Counted from the stretch's first letter, positions 7,931 through 14,379 are shown. The stretch: DNA of 14,466 nt from Candidatus Woesearchaeota archaeon (GCA_018302725.1 JAGVZJ010000013.1:1-14466); one strand, 5' to 3'. A program made the numbers and translations. Notes: generated by a model from the letters alone, not told the origin.

Positions 7931-7940
7931 AATTTATAAA
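7931..7940 (+). promoter_or_regulatory. TATA box for the small plus-strand ORF
   Basis: AATTTATAAA places transcription start near 7962, 14 nt before ATG 7976. It is near-symmetric, so it could also act on the minus strand, though it is farther than usual from tRNA-Val. Confidence 0.35.
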
Positions 7941-7975
7941 ACTAAATGGAACAAGCAAAACCATTGATAAAAAAG

Positions 7976-8080
7976 ATGATTTATGAAAGAAACGAAGTAG
8001 AATCAGCAGCAGAGTGGCTTAAAGAAAAGACAAAAGACGAAAAGGTAAAAGAACTCATCAACATAGCATTTTCTATTTAA
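7976..8080 (+). CDS. Possible 34-44 residue helical small protein
   Basis: A plus-strand frame between two minus-strand tRNAs reads MIYERNEVESAAEWLKEK... and ends INIAFSI, TAA at 8078-8080. An in-frame ATG at 7946 would give 44 residues (MEQAKPLIKK first). AATTTATAAA at 7931-7940 is a good TATA box whose expected start site (about 7962) lies after the first ATG, so I prefer the second ATG at 7976. Composition is strongly amphipathic-helical and unlike random AT-rich sequence (no Cys, balanced Glu/Lys). The stop lies 2 nt before the 3' end of the opposing tRNA-Thr. No family is recognised; it could be a gene remnant. Confidence 0.4.
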   Translation: MIYERNEVESAAEWLKEKTKDEKVKELINIAFSI

Positions 8081-8081
8081 A

Positions 8082-8153
8082 AGCCTCAGGGGCGATTTGA
8101 ACACCCGACCTACTGCTTACAAGGCAGTTGCTCTACCACTGAGCTACTGAGGC
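8082..8153 (-). tRNA. tRNA-Thr(TGT)
   Basis: A 72-nt cloverleaf: acceptor GCCTCAG/CTGAGGC, D-arm GCTC-AGTGGTA-GAGC, anticodon arm ACTGC-CTTGTAA-GCAGT with anticodon TGT (reads ACA and probably other ACN codons), variable loop AGGTC, T-arm GGGTG-TTCAAAT-CGCCC with one G-U pair, discriminator T as in archaeal tRNA-Thr. No CCA encoded and no intron. Confidence 0.95.
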
Positions 8154-8180
8154 CTAATAAACAAAAAACTAAGAAACAAG

Positions 8181-8188
8181 TTTAAATA
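8181..8188 (-). promoter_or_regulatory. TATA box for tRNA-Thr
   Basis: TATTTAAA on the minus strand, centred about 31 nt upstream of the tRNA 5' end, in the gap after the eS1 gene. A run of six T on the same strand (8168-8163) may also end the ribosomal transcript. Confidence 0.4.
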
Positions 8189-8193
8189 AGTTT

Positions 8194-8763
8194 TTATTTC
8201 TCTATCTTTTTCATTGCCCTTATCTCTACCCCCCCTAGAGGGTAAGTTTTATTCAGAAATTGTTTCATTTCCACATGAACTTTATTAGATATAAGCTCTG
8301 AAACAAACGTAGTATAATCTAGATTCTTGAGTAATTTATCAAAAAATTCCTCACATTTTTTCTTAAGATCTCTTCTGGCAGATTTATGTGTATTAAACCT
8401 CGTTAACAATAGAGGCTTAACTCTGACCTTAACGCCATCCTTAGTCTTTTTTAATAGAGAAACATCAACCCTGTCCCTTCCAGCTCTAACAATTCTTCTT
8501 ACATGGGAAGGTGATACCTCATAGCCCACTATCTCGGTAAATGCTGTATTGTCTTTTACTTCTTTTATCTTGAAGTTTATTCTTACATTTTGCATTCTTA
8601 AGTTTCCAGTAAGATTAGACATGCTAACATTAACAGTTCTCCCAATTAGGTTTTCAGGCTCATATGCCATCGTCTCCCCCAAAGACTTTTCCTTGAAGTG
8701 AGAAGTAGAAGAAATAGTATACCATTTCTTTCTTCCTTTTTTTTGTAGTGATTGAACTGCCAT
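8194..8763 (-). CDS. rps3ae: 30S ribosomal protein eS1 (S3Ae)
   Basis: 189 residues, near the usual archaeal size of about 200. It is the archaeal/eukaryotic small-subunit protein at the platform near the mRNA exit. The N-terminus MAVQSLQKKGRKKWYTI, then GRTVNVSMSNLTGN, SHVRRIVRAGRDRVD and the C-terminal LGGVEIRAMKK fit the family. The start lies 10 nt after the uS15 stop, with only a weak AAGGT before it, so translation may depend on coupling to uS15. The C-terminus is short, without the acidic tail seen in some homologues. No internal anomalies. Confidence 0.93.
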   Translation of the reverse strand: MAVQSLQKKGRKKWYTISSTSHFKEKSLGETMAYEPENLIGRTVNVSMSNLTGNLRMQNVRINFKIKEVKDNTAFTEIVGYEVSPSHVRRIVRAGRDRVDVSLLKKTKDGVKVRVKPLLLTRFNTHKSARRDLKKKCEEFFDKLLKNLDYTTFVSELISNKVHVEMKQFLNKTYPLGGVEIRAMKKIEK

Positions 8764-8773
8764 ATTCTTAACC

Positions 8774-9229
8774 TTAGCTTATCAATAGTTTAGCTTGCTC
8801 CCTATCATATTTCCAATTTTTAGGTAGTTTTCCTTTAGCCTTATAAAACTTAACAAGTCTCTTAATCTTGCTTTCTGTAAGCTGCAACCCCCTCATTGCA
8901 GTCCTATCTCCCTTATTGGCTTCTAAATGTTTATGGACCTTAGTTTCTTTTCTTATTAAATCAAGCAAATCCTCAGGAATTTCAGAAGAAAGTTTATTCT
9001 CTTTCAGAATAAAACTAATATTCTTATTTGTGATGGTCCTAACATCAGGAATGCCATAAATATCTCTCAGAGCAATCCCAATTTTGCTTTGAGTATATCC
9101 TTGTTTTGCCAGTTTAATAACTAATTGTTCCGCTTCTTTATCTCCATACCTAACCCAGCTAGGTCTAACCTTTTTTATAGGTTTTGTACTCCCGCTTTTT
9201 CCTTTTTTTCTACTGTGTAATCTTGCCAT
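8774..9229 (-). CDS. rps15: 30S ribosomal protein uS15
   Basis: 151 residues, the normal archaeal length (S15 core plus the S13/S15 N-terminal extension shared with eukaryotes). It binds the central domain of 16S rRNA early in small-subunit assembly. The N-terminus is basic (MARLHSRKKGKSGS) with SWVRYG; the rRNA-binding core has HKHLEANKGDRTAMRGL and ESKIKRLVKFYKAKGKLP, ending in KNWKYDREQA. It is the first gene of a uS15-eS1 operon. Unlike its neighbours it has a leader of about 66 nt that can fold, so autoregulation is plausible. The ATG at 9229 gives the standard N-terminus. Confidence 0.95.
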   Translation of the reverse strand: MARLHSRKKGKSGSTKPIKKVRPSWVRYGDKEAEQLVIKLAKQGYTQSKIGIALRDIYGIPDVRTITNKNISFILKENKLSSEIPEDLLDLIRKETKVHKHLEANKGDRTAMRGLQLTESKIKRLVKFYKAKGKLPKNWKYDREQAKLLIS

Positions 9230-9240
9230 TCTTATAAAAT

Positions 9241-9265
9241 TGCCTAGAAAAACAAATTCTAGGCA
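9241..9265 (-). promoter_or_regulatory. Leader hairpin of the uS15-eS1 operon
   Basis: A perfect 9-bp inverted repeat, TGCCTAGAA and TTCTAGGCA, with a 7-nt loop (TTTGTTT on the mRNA strand), ends 11 nt before the uS15 ATG. An upstream TTTAGGC (9279-9273) can pair with GCCTAGA (9264-9258) instead, seven pairs with one G-U, across an 8-nt loop, so the two stems exclude each other. A minor GCC/GGC hairpin also lies at 9284-9273. Confidence 0.6.
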
Positions 9266-9315
9266 TAGACCAGCCTAAACCGGCACTATCCATAGTATGT
9301 TTGTAAAAAGGTACG

Positions 9316-9326
9316 TATTTATAAAA
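9316..9326 (-). promoter_or_regulatory. TATA box of the uS15-eS1 operon
   Basis: TTTTATAAATA on the minus strand lies directly beside the stop codon of the 81-residue gene. It predicts transcription start near 9296, giving a leader of about 66 nt. A second TTTTATAAG at 9231-9239 is too close to ATG to serve. Confidence 0.55.
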
Positions 9327-9572
9327 TTATTCTTTGTAGACTATATCATTAGGTCTTACTTTATCTTTCACTTTTATTCCAATGCTATCCCCTTTCTTAG
9401 CCTTCTCCACCTTTTTATGTTCAGACTGCATAGAACTCACCACTTGCTCAAAATCAGTGGTGGCTCCTTTAACGGTTATCTTATCACCCACTCTAAGCTC
9501 CCCAGTCAATTTTATTGCAGCTACCTCAATCTTAGAATAATATGCAAATACCTTCCCAACTTCTTTTGCCAT
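9327..9572 (-). CDS. EF-Tu domain-2-like small protein (translation elongation factor-like)
   Basis: 81 residues. The sequence follows the beta-barrel of translational GTPase domain 2: KVFAYYSKIEVAAIKLTGEL, then RVGDKITVKG, a TTDFEQVVSSMQ strand, and KKGDSIGIKVKDKVRPNDIVY, the segment after which such domains end. There is no GTPase domain. Stand-alone proteins of this kind are annotated in many archaea as elongation-factor-like; their function is not established, and RNA or ribosome binding is inference. It has its own TATA box (9594-9601), 26 nt upstream, with the ATG at 9572 near the predicted transcription start. It sits between tRNA-Gln and the uS15 operon, all on the minus strand. Confidence 0.8.
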   Translation of the reverse strand: MAKEVGKVFAYYSKIEVAAIKLTGELRVGDKITVKGATTDFEQVVSSMQSEHKKVEKAKKGDSIGIKVKDKVRPNDIVYKE

Positions 9573-9593
9573 AAAATGTAGATAACTTAAAAG

Positions 9594-9601
9594 TATTTAA
9601 A
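9594..9601 (-). promoter_or_regulatory. TATA box for the EF-Tu domain-2-like gene
   Basis: TTTAAATA on the minus strand, centred 26 nt upstream of ATG 9572 and only 3 nt from the 3' end of tRNA-Gln; predicts a leaderless mRNA. Confidence 0.5.
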
Positions 9602-9603
9602 GA

Positions 9604-9676
9604 TAGCCCCAGGAGGATTCGAACCTCCGTCTCGAGCTCCAAAGGCTCGAATGCTTGACCACTACACCACGGGGCT
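9604..9676 (-). tRNA. tRNA-Gln(TTG)
   Basis: A 73-nt cloverleaf: acceptor AGCCCCG/TGGGGCT (terminal G-U), D-arm GTGT-AGTGGTCAA-GCAT, anticodon arm CGAGC-CTTTGGA-GCTCG with anticodon TTG at 9642-9640 (reads CAA, CAG by wobble), short variable loop AGAC, T-arm GGAGG-TTCGAAT-CCTCC, discriminator A. No CCA encoded, no intron. Confidence 0.95.
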
Positions 9677-9700
9677 ATAATTTCAAAATAAGAAACCATT

Positions 9701-9708
9701 CTTTTAAA
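9701..9708 (-). promoter_or_regulatory. TATA box for tRNA-Gln
   Basis: GTTTAAAA on the minus strand, centred about 28 nt upstream of the tRNA-Gln 5' end. The motif is almost symmetric and could also help the divergent plus-strand gene. Confidence 0.45.
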
Positions 9709-9733
9709 CCTTTTTGTTCAAATAAAAAGATAC

Positions 9734-9743
9734 CTTTAATAAT
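9734..9743 (+). promoter_or_regulatory. TATA box for the 116-residue gene
   Basis: CTTTAATAAT is centred about 28 nt before the ATG at 9767 and too close to the ATG at 9752, which favours the second ATG as a leaderless start. Confidence 0.45.
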
Positions 9744-9766
9744 TTTATTGAATGACTGTAAATAAT

Positions 9767-10117
9767 ATGGCTGAACAACAAACAACTGAACAAAGAGTGG
9801 TAACTATTCAATATAGAAATGGCTCAGATCAGTTAGTAGTGTCTCCAGGTAATAGGGTGCCTAGAAGAGTAGCTGAATTAGCTGAGATCCACAAACCAAA
9901 CACAACTCGATATTTAGGAACACCTATACAAGAAGGGACATATATCGCAAGATTTACATGGGAAGGAGATCCAACTGTTTTGCAAAGAGCAAATGATTTC
10001 GCTGCAAGAGTCGTAAGTCTTGTTGAGAGGGTTACAATAGGTCCAACAGGAGTTGAAGAAACTATAGAAAAACCAGCACCTCCAAAACCGCAAGATCATT
10101 ATGAAATTAATGGATAA
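9767..10117 (+). CDS. Uncharacterised soluble protein, 116 residues (121 from the upstream ATG)
   Basis: Starts MAEQQTTEQRVVTIQYR; an in-frame ATG at 9752 adds MTVNN, but the TATA box spacing favours 9767. I do not recognise a family. There is no signal peptide or membrane segment. Residues about 10-60 alternate strand-forming stretches (RVVTIQYR, QLVVSPG) and a basic PRRVAELAEI helix; residues 60-95 give GTYIARFTWEGDP followed by a helix with ARVVSLVERV; the C-terminus is a Pro/Lys tail (PAPPKPQDHYEING), probably disordered. It is the only confident complete plus-strand gene in the window. Its stop abuts, with no spacer, the stop of the opposing small membrane gene. Base composition matches the neighbours. 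Confidence 0.7.
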   Translation: MAEQQTTEQRVVTIQYRNGSDQLVVSPGNRVPRRVAELAEIHKPNTTRYLGTPIQEGTYIARFTWEGDPTVLQRANDFAARVVSLVERVTIGPTGVEETIEKPAPPKPQDHYEING

Positions 10118-10225
10118 TCAATCTATTTTTTTAAACATTCTATCCTTACTAAAAAATAAATAATAAAGAACAAGTAAACCGACTATAGACAAAATAACCA
10201 ATAAAGCAGGATGCGGCTCAGTCAT
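10118..10225 (-). CDS. 35-residue single-pass membrane protein coupled to bud32
   Basis: The frame reads MTEPHPALLVILSIVG..., has one hydrophobic helix (about residues 7-25, with LLVLYYLFF at its end) and a basic tail SKDRMFKKID. By the positive-inside rule the N-terminus faces out and the tail lies in the cytoplasm. Its ATG shares a base with the TAA of bud32 (TAATG), and its TGA ends at 10118, exactly beside the stop of the convergent plus-strand gene. The clean transmembrane pattern and translational coupling support a real gene. No family recognised; it is not a known KEOPS subunit. Confidence 0.6.
   Translation of the reverse strand: MTEPHPALLVILSIVGLLVLYYLFFSKDRMFKKID
10126..10132 (+). 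terminator. T-run terminator candidate
   Basis: Seven T follow the stop of the plus-strand gene by 8 nt, a typical archaeal oligo-T termination signal; no hairpin. The same bases encode the C-terminal Lys residues of the opposing small gene. Confidence 0.35.
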
Positions 10226-10812
10226 TATTTTTTGTACCTCCCTCTTCCCTCAACTTTAGTCAATCTATCTATGACTTCCTTATCATTATAACCTTTCAAA
10301 ACATGTTTGAAAGATTCTTCAGCATATTCATAATGCTTACTCTCAAAAGCTTGCTTTAACAAGTGAAGATCTACTGCTTTATCTTCTGTTCTTAAAGATT
10401 CAAATCCTAAACCAAAATCAAAAAATGATAATCTACCTTTATTCAGAATCATATTGCTCGTTGTTAAATCTCCATGTACAATATTATTCCTATGCAACTC
10501 ACTTATCTGTTTACCCATATTAAAACACAAATCATTTCTCACTCTTTCATTCAAGTCATCGAAAACATCTTTAACTAAGTCTCCATGCAGAAATTTCATC
10601 TTTATCTTCATATTAGTTTCATCTACACTAATCAACTCAGGAACATTTACAATAGCTGCTTTTTGCAACAATTTTGCTTCTTTTCTTGTTCTGGACTTTC
10701 TTAATCTCCTGTCTATTTCATCAATTCTATACCCCTTCTTTATTCTCTCTTTTATCAAAATCTCACCATCCTTCCACAGTTTTGCTTCTGCTCCTTGTTT
10801 TATTAGTTTCAT
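10225..10812 (-). CDS. bud32: Bud32 (PRPK-type) kinase/ATPase of the KEOPS complex
   Basis: 195 residues from ATG 10812; stand-alone, not fused to Kae1 as in many Euryarchaeota. Bud32 works with Kae1, Cgi121 and Pcc1 to make t6A37 in ANN-decoding tRNAs. Visible motifs: N-terminal MKLIKQGAEAKLW, Lys21 in ILIKERIKKGYR, Glu45 in KEAKLL, catalytic loop HGDLTTSNM (Asp115, Asn120), DFGLG (Asp132), and the Bud32-typical EDKAVDLHLLKQAF. A GTG at 10818 overlaps the SRP54 stop, but GGATGTGA lies 2 nt before the ATG at 10812 and family members start at this point, so I chose the ATG. It follows srp54 by 2 nt, so they are probably co-transcribed. The basic C-terminus KVEGRGRYKK is also typical. Confidence 0.93.
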   Translation of the reverse strand: MKLIKQGAEAKLWKDGEILIKERIKKGYRIDEIDRRLRKSRTRKEAKLLQKAAIVNVPELISVDETNMKIKMKFLHGDLVKDVFDDLNERVRNDLCFNMGKQISELHRNNIVHGDLTTSNMILNKGRLSFFDFGLGFESLRTEDKAVDLHLLKQAFESKHYEYAEESFKHVLKGYNDKEVIDRLTKVEGRGRYKK

Positions 10813-10814
10813 CT

Positions 10815-10822
10815 TCACATCC
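10815..10822 (-). promoter_or_regulatory. Shine-Dalgarno deciding the bud32 start
   Basis: GGATGTGA (7 of 8 matches to GGAGGTGA) lies 2 nt before the ATG at 10812 and overlaps the alternative GTG at 10818, so the GTG is unlikely to be the start. Confidence 0.6.
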
Positions 10823-12167
10823 CTATTCCTTTCCCCATTTTACTCTGAAATTTCTTAATTAACTTTTCAGGATCTTTACCTTTCATCATTCTCATCATTT
10901 TCTTAGACATTCTGTACTGCTTAATCATCTCTCTGATATCAGCCCCAGTAACCCCGCTCCCCTTTGCAACTCTCTGAATCCTGCTTCCATCTAGGACATC
11001 AGGATTTTCAAGCTCAGATTTAGTCATACTATTCATAGCTTCTCTCCATTTTTCTAGTTTTCCCTCTTGAACCTTTAAAGCTTCCTTAGGCAGTTTTATT
11101 TGCCCAAATCCCGGAACCATCTCTATAATCTTGTTTAAAGGCCCCATCTTATTCATAGCTTCCATCTGTTCATATAAATCTACTAAGTTAAAATCTCCTT
11201 CCAATAATCTTTTGCTGATATCTCCTGCTTTTTCTTCATCCATTGCTTCTTTTGCTTTTTCCAAAAGTGCTTCTATATCCCCCATCCCTAATATCCTTCC
11301 AACAAATCCTTCGGGATTAAACGGTTCTAAATCATCAACTTTTTCACCCACTCCAATAAATTTAACTCTGGCTCCACTAGCTGCTGCGCCAGATAATGCT
11401 CCCCCTCCCCTTGCAGTTCCATCCAATTTTGTTATGATTATTCCTGTAACACCACATGCATCATGAAACCCTCTTGCAAGTTTTTGTGCAGCTTGGCCAA
11501 TATCAGCACTAACCACTAATATTTTTTCATCCGGTTTAATTCCGTCAGAAATCTCTTTTATTTCCTGTACCAACTCTTGATCTAAACCATGTCTTCCTGC
11601 CGTATCAATGATTAAAATGTCATATTTTGAAAATTCTTTCTCATATTTTTTATATATTCTTAAAGCATTTTTCTCTTCTTTGTCTATGTAAGCAGGAATT
11701 TTAATAGAATCACATATTTGTTTTAATTGATCAGGTGCAGCAGGTCTATGTACATCTAAACCAACAGCTGCAACCTTATATCCTCTTTTTTGGTAAAATT
11801 TGGCTAATTTCCCTATGGTCGTAGTTTTACCTGCACCATAAACTCCAACCATCATTATCTTAAACGGTTTTTTCTTTTCTATTATTATCTCTGATCTTTC
11901 ATCTCCTAAGAAGGTAACAAGCTCGTTGTAAACTATGTTAACAATCCTCTCCCTAAGGTCAAGACCCTTTACATCCTTCTCCTTCATTGCTCTGTCTTTT
12001 ATCTTTTTTGTAATTTCCAGCACTAAAGAAACATCTACGTCAGCCTGCAAAAGAGCCCTCTGAATGTCTTTAATCAGGTTATTTATCGCAGCCTCATCTA
12101 CTACCATACTCCTGGCTATTTTTTTTAAGCCTTCTCTTAATCTCTCGCCTAAATTCTCTAAGACCAT
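10815..12167 (-). CDS. srp54: Signal recognition particle protein SRP54 (Ffh)
   Basis: 450 residues, the usual archaeal length. It binds signal sequences on nascent chains and 7S RNA, and hands ribosomes to FtsY at the membrane. Order: N-domain helices 1-95; GTPase with G1 GVYGAGKT (108-115), DTAGR (188-192) and TKLDG (246-250) followed by ARGGGAL; closing loop near LEPFNPEGFVGRILGMGD; Met-rich M domain from about 300 (MEAMNKMGPLNKI, GSRIQRVAKGSG, MSKKMMRMM). The ATG gives the standard N-terminus, with a TATA box 27 nt upstream. It leads the srp54-bud32-small membrane gene group, 31 nt after the antiporter. Confidence 0.97.
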   Translation of the reverse strand: MVLENLGERLREGLKKIARSMVVDEAAINNLIKDIQRALLQADVDVSLVLEITKKIKDRAMKEKDVKGLDLRERIVNIVYNELVTFLGDERSEIIIEKKKPFKIMMVGVYGAGKTTTIGKLAKFYQKRGYKVAAVGLDVHRPAAPDQLKQICDSIKIPAYIDKEEKNALRIYKKYEKEFSKYDILIIDTAGRHGLDQELVQEIKEISDGIKPDEKILVVSADIGQAAQKLARGFHDACGVTGIIITKLDGTARGGGALSGAAASGARVKFIGVGEKVDDLEPFNPEGFVGRILGMGDIEALLEKAKEAMDEEKAGDISKRLLEGDFNLVDLYEQMEAMNKMGPLNKIIEMVPGFGQIKLPKEALKVQEGKLEKWREAMNSMTKSELENPDVLDGSRIQRVAKGSGVTGADIREMIKQYRMSKKMMRMMKGKDPEKLIKKFQSKMGKGIGM

Positions 12168-12189
12168 GGTAAAACTATAGGAAATGGCT

Positions 12190-12198
12190 TTTTTAAAA
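12190..12198 (-). promoter_or_regulatory. TATA box of srp54
   Basis: TTTTAAAAA on the minus strand, centred 27 nt before the srp54 ATG and next to the antiporter stop codon (12199-12201), so srp54 can be transcribed on its own as a leaderless mRNA. Confidence 0.55.
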
Positions 12199-13185
12199 CT
12201 ATCCCCTTAAAAATAAGAATAGGACATAAATCACGTAAATAAACACAAAAGAGATTCCCTGCCATTTCTCAAATTCATCTCTTCTTCCAAAAAATAAGAA
12301 TAAAAACAAGAGGAATGTAACAAATACCAAGAAAATAATATCAAGTAAAATGAAAGAAGGGACTCTAAGAGGAGCTATTACAGCGCTTACACCCAAGGCC
12401 CAGAATACATTAAAAATATTTGCTCCAACAACATTCCCAACAGCGATGTCTACATTATTTTTTAGTGCTGCGGTAATTGCTGTAAAAAGTTCTGGCAAAG
12501 AAGTGCCAATAGCTAAAGTCGTGGCAGATATAACAAAAGTGCTAACCCCAAAATCTGTGGCTATCTGTCCTACAGAAGAGACTACCCATCTACTTCCAAG
12601 GTAAAGGCTTACTACTCCTGCTAAAATCACAAGATACTGTGTATACCTTTCAGTATAAGATCTAACCTTAATCTTACCTCCTCTAAATTTGCTCTTAAAC
12701 ACTTCCTCATTTTCCCTGGCCAGCTCAACAACATAATAAATAAAAATTGCCAAAAACAAGATCATTAATATTCCATCTGCTCTGTGTATGTAAAATGATT
12801 CATCCCCATTGATAAGGGTTTTGTTGGTTATTATAAACAAAACAATAGTAGCAAGCAAAGCAAAAGGAACTTCTTTTAATGTAGTTGAAGCGTGCACTTT
12901 TATTCTTATTTTAGTAATAACTGCAGCAAGGCCAAACACTAAAAGAATATTTGTAAGGTTACTCCCAATAATATTTCCTAAAACAATTTCTCCTTCACCG
13001 TTCAAAGTAGCAATAATACTGACAAAAAACTCAGGCAATGTAGTTCCAAGAGTAACAACAGTGAGACCGATGATGAATGTTGGAACCCCTATCTTCTTAG
13101 CCAAAGAAGATGAACCATCAACAAGCCAACTTGCACCCTTAATAAGAAGAGCTAGACCAAGAATGAACATTAGATATTCAAACAT
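12199..13185 (-). CDS. CaCA-family cation antiporter (Na+/Ca2+ exchanger-like, YrbG type)
   Basis: 328 residues, the normal size for prokaryotic exchangers with ten membrane helices in two inverted halves. It moves Ca2+ (or a related cation) across the membrane against Na+ or H+; the exact ions cannot be read from sequence. The two alpha repeats are clear: GTTLPEFFVS (47-56) with GNIIGSN (70-76), and GTSLPELFTA (227-236) with GNVVGAN (250-256), including the ion-binding Glu52 and Glu232. A charged cytoplasmic loop (about 155-182) separates the halves, and a hydrophobic C-terminus follows. A TATA box 28 nt upstream suggests a separate leaderless transcript between ftsY and srp54. Confidence 0.93.
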   Translation of the reverse strand: MFEYLMFILGLALLIKGASWLVDGSSSLAKKIGVPTFIIGLTVVTLGTTLPEFFVSIIATLNGEGEIVLGNIIGSNLTNILLVFGLAAVITKIRIKVHASTTLKEVPFALLATIVLFIITNKTLINGDESFYIHRADGILMILFLAIFIYYVVELARENEEVFKSKFRGGKIKVRSYTERYTQYLVILAGVVSLYLGSRWVVSSVGQIATDFGVSTFVISATTLAIGTSLPELFTAITAALKNNVDIAVGNVVGANIFNVFWALGVSAVIAPLRVPSFILLDIIFLVFVTFLLFLFLFFGRRDEFEKWQGISFVFIYVIYVLFLFLRG

Positions 13186-13208
13186 ATATTTTTTAGAGAA
13201 TGTTCTAA

Positions 13209-13217
13209 TTTATTAAA
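13209..13217 (-). promoter_or_regulatory. TATA box of the antiporter
   Basis: TTTAATAAA on the minus strand, centred about 28 nt upstream of ATG 13185, in the 39-nt gap after ftsY. Confidence 0.55.
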
Positions 13218-13224
13218 TTTCCTA

Positions 13225-14322
13225 TCAAAGGCCTAAGTTCTTTATTACATAGTCTTTATCAAATTCTTTTAAATCTTCATATCCCTGTCCAGTCCCAAAG
13301 TAAAGAACAGGTTTTCCAGAAACAAAGCTTATGCTTAAAGCAGCCCCTCCTTTTTCATCGACATCAGCCTTACTTAAGATAATTGCATCTATATCAATTG
13401 CACTATTAAACTTCTTAATTTGCTCTATACAATCATTCCCTGTAATGCTCTCTCCAACAAAAATTTTCATATTAGGTTTGACTACCTTAACAATTTTTTT
13501 CATCTCTTCCAGTAAGTTCTCATTGCTATGCTGCCTTCCTGCAGTATCAATCAAAACCACATCATATCCCCTGGCCTTGGCGCTTTTAACTCCATCAAAC
13601 GCGACAGCAGCAGGATCTGCTCCATAATCATGTTTTATCACCTTTAACCCCAGGTTCCTTCCGTGCTCTTCTAGCTGCTGTATAGCCGCAGCTCTAAAGG
13701 TATCTGCTGCAACTAATAAACATCTAAGCTTACTTTTAGAAAGTTTATATGCAATCTTAGCTATGGCTGTTGTTTTTCCACTTCCATTAATTCCAAAAAA
13801 GATAATAGTAAACGGCCTTTCACTCTCCTTTATCCTCTTTACAAGATCTATCTTACCAAAGCTCAAAACATCTTCAACGCTTCTTTTTAAAGACTCTTTA
13901 ATAGTCTCAGATATATCCACTCTTTTTATGGGTTGATCAACTAAATCCATCTTTAAGTCCTGTTTTATCTTTTCAACAACCTCGGATGCAACATTATTCT
14001 CCATCAAAACCAACTCAAGCTCCCAGAATAATTCATCAAATTGCTCTTCATTTATTTTCTTTGTTATTACCTTTTCAGTTATAGATTCAAAAAAGCTTTT
14101 TTTCTTAGGCATTAAATCTTCTACTTTTTTCTTCTCAATAACCTCTTCAACTTTAGGTTTAATTTTTTCTTTTATCGGTTCAGGTTTTTTAGCTTCTTTT
14201 TTGACTTTTTCTTCAACAACTTCTTCAATTTCCTCTATAACCTGCTCTTCAGAATCTTCCTCAGCTTTCTTAGAAAACTTGCTTATTGCATCCTTTAATT
14301 TATCTTTAAAAAATTTAAACAT
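13225..14322 (-). CDS. ftsY: SRP receptor FtsY
   Basis: 365 residues. It is the membrane-associated SRP receptor GTPase that docks SRP54-ribosome complexes. After an amphipathic N-terminus (MFKFFKDKLKDAISKF) comes a low-complexity Glu/Lys A region (about 20-75), typical of membrane-associating receptors, then the N domain (about 76-165) and GTPase: G1 GINGSGKTT (177-185), DTFRAAA (207-213), DTAGRQ (259-264), SKAD (317-320, Ser for the usual Thr), then EKGGAALS and GTGQGYEDL, which distinguishes FtsY from SRP54. The FtsY-typical block reads ESITGNDCIEQ. A TATA box lies 25 nt upstream of the ATG. It is the first minus-strand gene of the cluster and is divergent from a gene at the right edge. 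Confidence 0.97.
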   Translation of the reverse strand: MFKFFKDKLKDAISKFSKKAEEDSEEQVIEEIEEVVEEKVKKEAKKPEPIKEKIKPKVEEVIEKKKVEDLMPKKKSFFESITEKVITKKINEEQFDELFWELELVLMENNVASEVVEKIKQDLKMDLVDQPIKRVDISETIKESLKRSVEDVLSFGKIDLVKRIKESERPFTIIFFGINGSGKTTAIAKIAYKLSKSKLRCLLVAADTFRAAAIQQLEEHGRNLGLKVIKHDYGADPAAVAFDGVKSAKARGYDVVLIDTAGRQHSNENLLEEMKKIVKVVKPNMKIFVGESITGNDCIEQIKKFNSAIDIDAIILSKADVDEKGGAALSISFVSGKPVLYFGTGQGYEDLKEFDKDYVIKNLGL

Positions 14323-14341
14323 ATTCCAAATAGTTTAAATC

Positions 14342-14350
14342 AATTTATTA
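14342..14350 (-). promoter_or_regulatory. TATA box of ftsY
   Basis: TAATAAATT on the minus strand, centred 24-25 nt upstream of ATG 14322; predicts a leaderless ftsY mRNA. It lies in the divergent intergenic region. Confidence 0.5.
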
Positions 14351-14379
14351 AGTTTTGTTTTAGTAAGGTTAAATCAAAA

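Noticed and set aside
9241..9265. Hairpin read as an intrinsic terminator
   Set aside because: It lies just before a start codon, 62 nt downstream of the previous stop and after a good TATA box, and archaea do not usually need hairpin terminators. A regulatory leader fits better, though attenuation is not excluded.
9297..9581. Plus-strand frame across the EF-Tu domain-2-like gene
   Set aside because: The minus-strand frame matches a known protein type and has a TATA box; the plus frame is hydrophobic shadow sequence.
10813..10818. GTG at 10818 as the bud32 start
   Set aside because: It overlaps the ribosome binding site; the ATG at 10812 has proper spacing and matches the family N-terminus.
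12809..13216. Plus-strand frame of 135 codons opposite the antiporter
   Set aside because: The minus strand encodes a complete CaCA exchanger with both alpha repeats; the plus frame is its complement.
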